Positions 60,111 through 64,000 of a stretch of DNA of 64,000 nucleotides are shown here, piece after piece; within the stretch, counting starts at the first letter, position 1; the number at the start of each line of letters is the position of its first letter. A program made the position numbers and the translations under genes. Under the pieces are notes generated by a model. That model was not told where the DNA came from and ran no database searches. It saw nothing but the letters and a program-made list of their open reading frames with translations. This DNA comes from Micromonosporaceae bacterium. Lineage in GTDB: Bacteria; Actinomycetota; Actinomycetes; Mycobacteriales; Micromonosporaceae. The stretch is from assembly GCA_020027875.1 (NCBI GenBank), contig JAHRHA010000023.1, positions 44,305 through 108,304 on the forward strand, given 5' to 3'.

Positions 60111-61316
60111 TTATCCCGCGACGATCCGGCGGAGCACACCGTCCATCCGGTCCGCCGTACCCCGCCGCACCGACTCGAAGACGTGCACGTAGAGATCACT
60201 CGTCGTCGACTCGCGGGTGTGGCGCAGCATCGCCTGCACCTCTTTGATGGACGCCCCAGCCGCGAACGCCAGCGACGCGGCGGCGTGGCGTAGGTCGTGG
60301 ATGCGGATGCCCGGCACCCCGACCCGGTCGCGCAGGGCGGACCACGCCCGGTTCACGTTCCTGGGTTCGATCGCGGTCCCGACCGATGTCGCGAAGATGA
60401 GGTCAGGGTCGACCCACACCTTCGCCGCCAGGCGGTTCTTCACCTGATCGCGCCGGTGCTCGCGGAGCATCTCCATCAACGCCAGCGGCAGGCTCAGGGT
60501 CGCCCGTGACTCGTCGGTCTTCAAGTCCTTCTCGACGAGACGGCCGCGGCGGCGCCCGGTCGTCTCGTCGCGTTCGCCCCGCACGCGGCGGAGCTGTTTG
60601 CGGAGTTTCGTGGTCGCCGCGTCCAGGTCGGTCAGTGACCACCGCATCGCCAGGGCCTCGCCTCGGCGCGGACCGAACGCCAACATCGTGAACCACAAGA
60701 CGGCCAGATCGTCGGTCATCATCTCGATGAAGACCTTCTCCAACTCGTCCTCCGTGTGGCCCTCGACGGGCCTGCTCTGGCCTGCCGGCAGCTTCACCAG
60801 CGCCGCCACGTTGCGCGTCAGGATCTCGTCACCCATCGCATCGTTGAGGGCCCGCCGCAGGGCGGCGTGAGCCATGCCGACCGTCCGCGGTGAATACGGC
60901 TTACCCCGCGAGCTGAACGTCTTCAACCGCTCCCGCTGCCAGGCCCGGACGTCGTCCGGGGACAACGCCGGCAGCTTCACCTTCGCGAGGATCGTCGGCA
61001 GGATGTGCCCCTCCACCATCTGTCGGTAAGAGTCGGCGGTGCTCTCGTCCAGGTGACCGGCCTCGACCTCACCGGCGATACGCACGTCCAGCCAGCGGGT
61101 CAGATATGAGGCCAGCGTCGGGGTACGGCCCGCTGGTGCTGGCCGTCCGGCTTCGACGGTGGCGAGCATCTTCCTCCGCTCGCGGATCGCATCGCGTTCC
61201 GTCGCCCCGTAGGCGCGCTTCGTCTTGCCGGAGGGCAGGGTCACCTTAGCCACCCAGAGGCCATCGCTGGCCCGCTGGAATACCGAGCCCTCACCTTTCG
61301 GGGTGCGCTTGCTCAT
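60111..61316 (-). CDS. Tyrosine-type site-specific integrase
   Basis: The 401-residue tyrosine recombinase has the core-binding domain (LASYLTRWLDVRIAGEVEAGHL) and catalytic residues in LAFGPRRGEAL (Arg), the HDLRHAAAS box (His-Leu-Arg-His), LRHTRESTTSDLYVHV (His and Tyr). It should recombine the element with the tRNA-Arg 3' end. ATG 61316 overlaps the upstream stop by ATGA, so it is coupled with the HTH gene. Confidence 0.92.
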   Translation of the reverse strand: MSKRTPKGEGSVFQRASDGLWVAKVTLPSGKTKRAYGATERDAIRERRKMLATVEAGRPAPAGRTPTLASYLTRWLDVRIAGEVEAGHLDESTADSYRQMVEGHILPTILAKVKLPALSPDDVRAWQRERLKTFSSRGKPYSPRTVGMAHAALRRALNDAMGDEILTRNVAALVKLPAGQSRPVEGHTEDELEKVFIEMMTDDLAVLWFTMLAFGPRRGEALAMRWSLTDLDAATTKLRKQLRRVRGERDETTGRRRGRLVEKDLKTDESRATLSLPLALMEMLREHRRDQVKNRLAAKVWVDPDLIFATSVGTAIEPRNVNRAWSALRDRVGVPGIRIHDLRHAAASLAFAAGASIKEVQAMLRHTRESTTSDLYVHVFESVRRGTADRMDGVLRRIVAG

Positions 61317-61828
61317 CCCGCACGCCCCTTCCGGGCCGGCGGGAGCAGGCCGAGCCGGCGCGCGTCGCGCACCCAACGGTGCACGGTGGTCACCGGCACG
61401 CCGGCCTCGGCCGCGAGCATCTTCGCCGGGGTTGAGGTGGACAGCACGGCCTCGTTGTACGCCGCGGCTACCCGGCGGGAGAACCCGACGGGGTCGGTCC
61501 CGTCCGGGCGCGTGAGGGGTGCCCTGGCCTTCGGCTTGGCAAAGGCCACGTCGATGGCGCCGTCTGCGTTCAGCCCGTAGATCGCGCCGTCCAGCCGCCT
61601 AATCTTGTTGCCGGCCACGTGTTGACCGCGCTCGGCGTACGCGGTCAGTGGTCCCATTGGAAGCTTCCGCAGTGTCGCCGCGGTGATGTCCGGCCCGATG
61701 ATCACGAGTCTGTCGATGACGCGCCGACCCTCGACGATCTTTGTGTGTACCAACGCGGCCGCGTCGGATCCGTAAATGAACGGCTCCAACCATGCTCCGT
61801 TCGTGTCTGTTCGCTGGCGTTCACTCAT
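61313..61828 (-). CDS. HTH protein of integrative element
   Basis: The 171-residue protein has a C-terminal HTH-like stretch (STPAKMLAAEAGVPVTTVHRWVRDARRLGLLP) and a basic core (RKLPMGPLTAYAERGQHVAGNKIRRLDGAIYGLNADG). ATG 61828 (MSERQRTD). It is divergent from the excisionase over operator-like repeats, and probably regulates integration or replication. Confidence 0.7.
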   Translation of the reverse strand: MSERQRTDTNGAWLEPFIYGSDAAALVHTKIVEGRRVIDRLVIIGPDITAATLRKLPMGPLTAYAERGQHVAGNKIRRLDGAIYGLNADGAIDVAFAKPKARAPLTRPDGTDPVGFSRRVAAAYNEAVLSTSTPAKMLAAEAGVPVTTVHRWVRDARRLGLLPPARKGRAG

Positions 61829-61849
61829 GTGTGCATCATGCACGAGCTG

Positions 61850-61968
61850 ACCTACGCGCGCAAGTAACCCCGAACAATCGCGTAGATACGCGTACTTGCG
61901 CAACCACCGGTGAGCCTGCTATCACCATTACGGCAACCGCGTAGATGCGCGGACGTACGCACACCGGG
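61850..61968. promoter_or_regulatory. Operator-like repeats between HTH gene and excisionase
   Basis: Repeats CAATCGCGTAGATACGCG (61883) and CAACCGCGTAGATGCGCG (61942), each followed by a similar 10-nt tail, lie in direct orientation; an inverted-looking CCTACGCGCGCAAGTAACC (61850-61868) resembles the second half. They span the divergent promoter region. Confidence 0.6.
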
Positions 61969-61975
61969 AGCACCG

Positions 61976-62170
61976 ATGCAGGAGACACCGCTACTCGTAG
62001 ACGTATCCGAGGCCGGTCGCCGCCTCGGCTGCGGCCGGACCACCATCTACCAATTGATTGATCGCGGCGAGCTGGAGACGGTGAAGGTTGGCCGGCTCCG
62101 CCGCGTCCCCGTCGTCGCGCTCGACGAGTACGTTGACGGACTGCGCGATCGGGCTGGGCAGGTCGCCTGA
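61976..62170 (+). CDS. Excisionase/AlpA-like HTH protein
   Basis: The 64-residue protein has a MerR/AlpA-type winged HTH: LLVDVSEAGRRLGCGRTTIYQLIDRGELETVKVGRLRRVPVVALDEYVDGL. Such proteins work as excisionases for tyrosine integrases. ATG 61976 has GGGAG upstream. Confidence 0.82.
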   Translation: MQETPLLVDVSEAGRRLGCGRTTIYQLIDRGELETVKVGRLRRVPVVALDEYVDGLRDRAGQVA

Positions 62171-62171
62171 C

Positions 62172-62438
62172 ATGAGCCAAGAAAAACGCCGCCCCGCGAC
62201 CAACGGGGCGGCCAGGGCGATCAGTGTCGGGCCGATCAACGCCAGTATCACACGCGCGCTCTCCGCCTGCGAATACTGCGGCGTAGCGCCCGCCGTACCC
62301 AACCGCGCCGTACGCCGCGACGCCGCCCGCCGCGGGCTGCCCCCGACCCGCGTCATGGACATCGACCACATGTCGTGGTGCCCGCGCTCGCCCACCGGCT
62401 ATATGCCGCCGTCGAGTGCGGGTGGTCGTCGTGGGTGA
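62172..62438 (+). CDS. Small hypothetical protein with CxxC
   Basis: The 88-residue protein starts 1 nt after the excisionase stop. It has a CEYC pair and a later CPRSP; it may bind zinc. I recognise no family. Its end overlaps the next gene by 23 bp. Confidence 0.55.
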   Translation: MSQEKRRPATNGAARAISVGPINASITRALSACEYCGVAPAVPNRAVRRDAARRGLPPTRVMDIDHMSWCPRSPTGYMPPSSAGGRRG

Positions 62439-62697
62439 GCTGCTCCGCAAAATGATCACCGCCCCTGCCGCTGTTGCGGCGGGGCGGTTGCTCGGGCGAA
62501 TTGCGCCCGTACCCGCCATCATAGCCCTGTTGCTGGCTGTCCACCTTCCCCGCGAGTGCTTCAACGAGAACGGGGACCCGAAGGTCCGACACACCGGCCA
62601 GCCCTGGCACGCGTTGAAGGTCTACCAGTGCGGTCGCTGCGGGTTCTGGCATGTGGGTCACACCGGCCGTCGACGTAGGCGTGGTCGACGTGGCTGA
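62416..62697 (+). CDS. Small protein with zinc-binding-like C-terminus
   Basis: The 93-residue frame starts with GTG 62416, has a hydrophobic stretch (VPAIIALLLAVHLP) and ends with KVYQCGRCGFWHVGHTGRRRRRGRRG (CxxC then HxxH), typical of small AICE-like nucleic-acid binding proteins. Its 3' end overlaps the next gene. Confidence 0.6.
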   Translation: MRVVVVGELLRKMITAPAAVAAGRLLGRIAPVPAIIALLLAVHLPRECFNENGDPKVRHTGQPWHALKVYQCGRCGFWHVGHTGRRRRRGRRG

Positions 62698-64000
62698 CCT
62701 CAGCACCCTGTTCACGCCGGGCGGCGTGCACGAGCTACGTGTGCTCAAGGTCGGGGGGCGCAAGCGCACCGACTCCGGGTACTTCGACGACCCGGGCGCA
62801 CTGGCCGCTGCCGCGGACCGGTACGCCGCGCAGGGGGACGGGAGCGTATACGTCACAGTCAACCCTGTACACCCTGGTCTACTCGCCCGAAGTGGCGCCA
62901 ACATCGTGAAGGAATGGGCCGATACCACGACGTCCGACCGCGACGTCGTGGCCCGGCGCTGGCTGTTCAACGACCTGGACGCGATCCGGCCCACAGACAT
63001 ACCGAGCACCGACGGCGAACACGCGGCAGCGTACGAGCGCGCCAACGCCATCCGCGAGCACCTGACCGGGCTCGGCTGGCCCGACCCGGTCTTCATGGAC
63101 TCGGGCAACGGCACGTATCTGAACTACCAGATCGACCTACCCAACGACGATCACGCGACGGCGTTGGTCAAGGCGTGCCTCGCCGCACTGGCGGCCAAGT
63201 TCAACGACGACGTGATAAAGGTCGACACCACGGCGTTCAACGCCGCGCGGATCATGCGGGTGCCCGGGACCGTCAACCGCAAGGGTGCCGGGCACGCCGA
63301 CCGGCAACACCGCGACGCACGGATCCTCACCGCGCCGTCCACACTGGACGTCGTGCCGGTCGAGGCGCTGACCGCGCTCGCGGCGCTGGCTGTGAAGCCC
63401 GCGCAGGCGCGCGTGATCCATACCAGCTCATCATTCGAGCCGATCGCGGCTGTATTCGACCTGGTGGGCTTCATCGACCGGCACCTACCCGACGCCACGG
63501 GCCCCAAGCCATGGGCGGACGGCGGGCAGATCTGGACCATCCCGGTCTGCCCGTTCAACACGGAGCACGTGCGAAGTGAGGTGCACGTCGGTCGGCTGGC
63601 GAATGGCGCGCTAACTGCGGGCTGCCAGCACGAGTCATGCGAGTGGAGGTGGCCGGAGCTCCGGGCGCACTTCGAGCCCGAGGCACCCGGCATCCGGGCG
63701 TGGCCGGTAGCTCGGGCGGCCCGCGCGGGCCGGTTGCCTCTGCGGGTCACAGAGACCGCAGACATGATCGAGTGGCTCTGGGAGACGCTGGGCATCGGGC
63801 CGCTGTCGGGGTTCTTCCTACGCGACGGGCAGCTCGTGCACACGCCCGCCGAAGGTGAAGAGGGCTACGTCGCGCCGTCTGACGACCGAGACCACGACGG
63901 GCCGGCGCAGGTGCGTACGGTCAGCGCCGGGCAGATTCGGGCCAGGGTGCAGGGCGCGTACGACGTCTACCGGGAGGTCAAGGAAACCGACCCCGAGGAC
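62690..64000 (+). CDS. Prim-pol-like replication protein (3' end outside window)
   Basis: From GTG 62690 (62681 also possible) an open frame continues to the last base. It has an AEP-type primase layout: LFNDLDAIRPTDIPSTD (DxD-like), GWPDPVFMDSGNGTYLNYQIDLPNDD and NAARIMRVPGTVNRKG, followed by CPFNTEHV and CQHESCEW Cys/His positions that may bind zinc. It is likely the element's replication initiator or primase. Confidence 0.75.
   Translation, partial: MADLSTLFTPGGVHELRVLKVGGRKRTDSGYFDDPGALAAAADRYAAQGDGSVYVTVNPVHPGLLARSGANIVKEWADTTTSDRDVVARRWLFNDLDAIRPTDIPSTDGEHAAAYERANAIREHLTGLGWPDPVFMDSGNGTYLNYQIDLPNDDHATALVKACLAALAAKFNDDVIKVDTTAFNAARIMRVPGTVNRKGAGHADRQHRDARILTAPSTLDVVPVEALTALAALAVKPAQARVIHTSSSFEPIAAVFDLVGFIDRHLPDATGPKPWADGGQIWTIPVCPFNTEHVRSEVHVGRLANGALTAGCQHESCEWRWPELRAHFEPEAPGIRAWPVARAARAGRLPLRVTETADMIEWLWETLGIGPLSGFFLRDGQLVHTPAEGEEGYVAPSDDRDHDGPAQVRTVSAGQIRARVQGAYDVYREVKETDPED

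Overview
This 64 kb window is high-GC chromosomal DNA from an actinomycete. The gene repertoire (a run of LytR-CpsA-Psr cell-wall ligases, a Bpa-type proteasome activator ending in GQYL, an F420-type reductase, SoxR, a CU044_5270/sigma pair, FxSxx-type TPRs, an integrative element with a prim-pol type gene) fits Micromonosporaceae best. That assignment is an inference from gene content, not from a search.

Bases 1-38,650 are mostly core chromosome. They hold a beta-propeller lipoprotein (cut by the window edge), Lrp and dimethylargininase, a coupled pair of large dynamin-like GTPases, four consecutive LCP cell-wall ligase genes (the second broken by an internal deletion of about 77 bp), GDPD, a lone histidine kinase, PAS/ACT proteins with prephenate dehydratase, AIM24, a zincin, OsmC, an F420-type reductase, an FAD oxidoreductase with a Rieske oxygenase, SerRS with an unusual insertion, a HAD phosphatase, Bpa, an ABC solute-binding lipoprotein, a methyltransferase/glycosyltransferase pair, a split transketolase facing SoxR, a quinone oxidoreductase and PurC. 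Several intergenic gaps carry long near-perfect hairpins that fall into families; two of them keep perfectly paired arms despite sequence change.

Bases 38,746-46,500 form a mosaic island next to tRNA-Ser(TGA). The 3' end of that tRNA and about 350 bp of following sequence are duplicated at 46,053-46,460. The island contains a TIR-TPR protein, XRE regulators behind a recurrent two-hairpin leader, a PadR/membrane-protein pair, a RelE-like toxin-antitoxin pair, a ribbon-helix-helix protein, a tRNA-Tyr-like relic and clearly decaying genes (a DUF6650-like gene with three frameshifts and a frameshifted XRE gene). No integrase remains in it.

Bases 46,500-59,100 return to chromosomal genes: an ECF-like sigma factor with its CU044_5270 partner, an LPxTG-like surface protein, an orphan DNA methyltransferase, and a compact nucleotide locus (divergent thymidylate-synthase-family enzyme, DHFR, HIT protein, deaminase, nucleotidyltransferase). 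An iron-related pair follows, an FhuF-like ferric reductase and a flavohemoglobin-like protein, with a putative iron box. From 59,824 two tRNAs (Ser-GCT, Arg-ACG) lead into a typical actinomycete integrative element: tyrosine integrase, HTH regulator, operator repeats, excisionase, two small proteins and a prim-pol-like replication gene that runs off the right edge.
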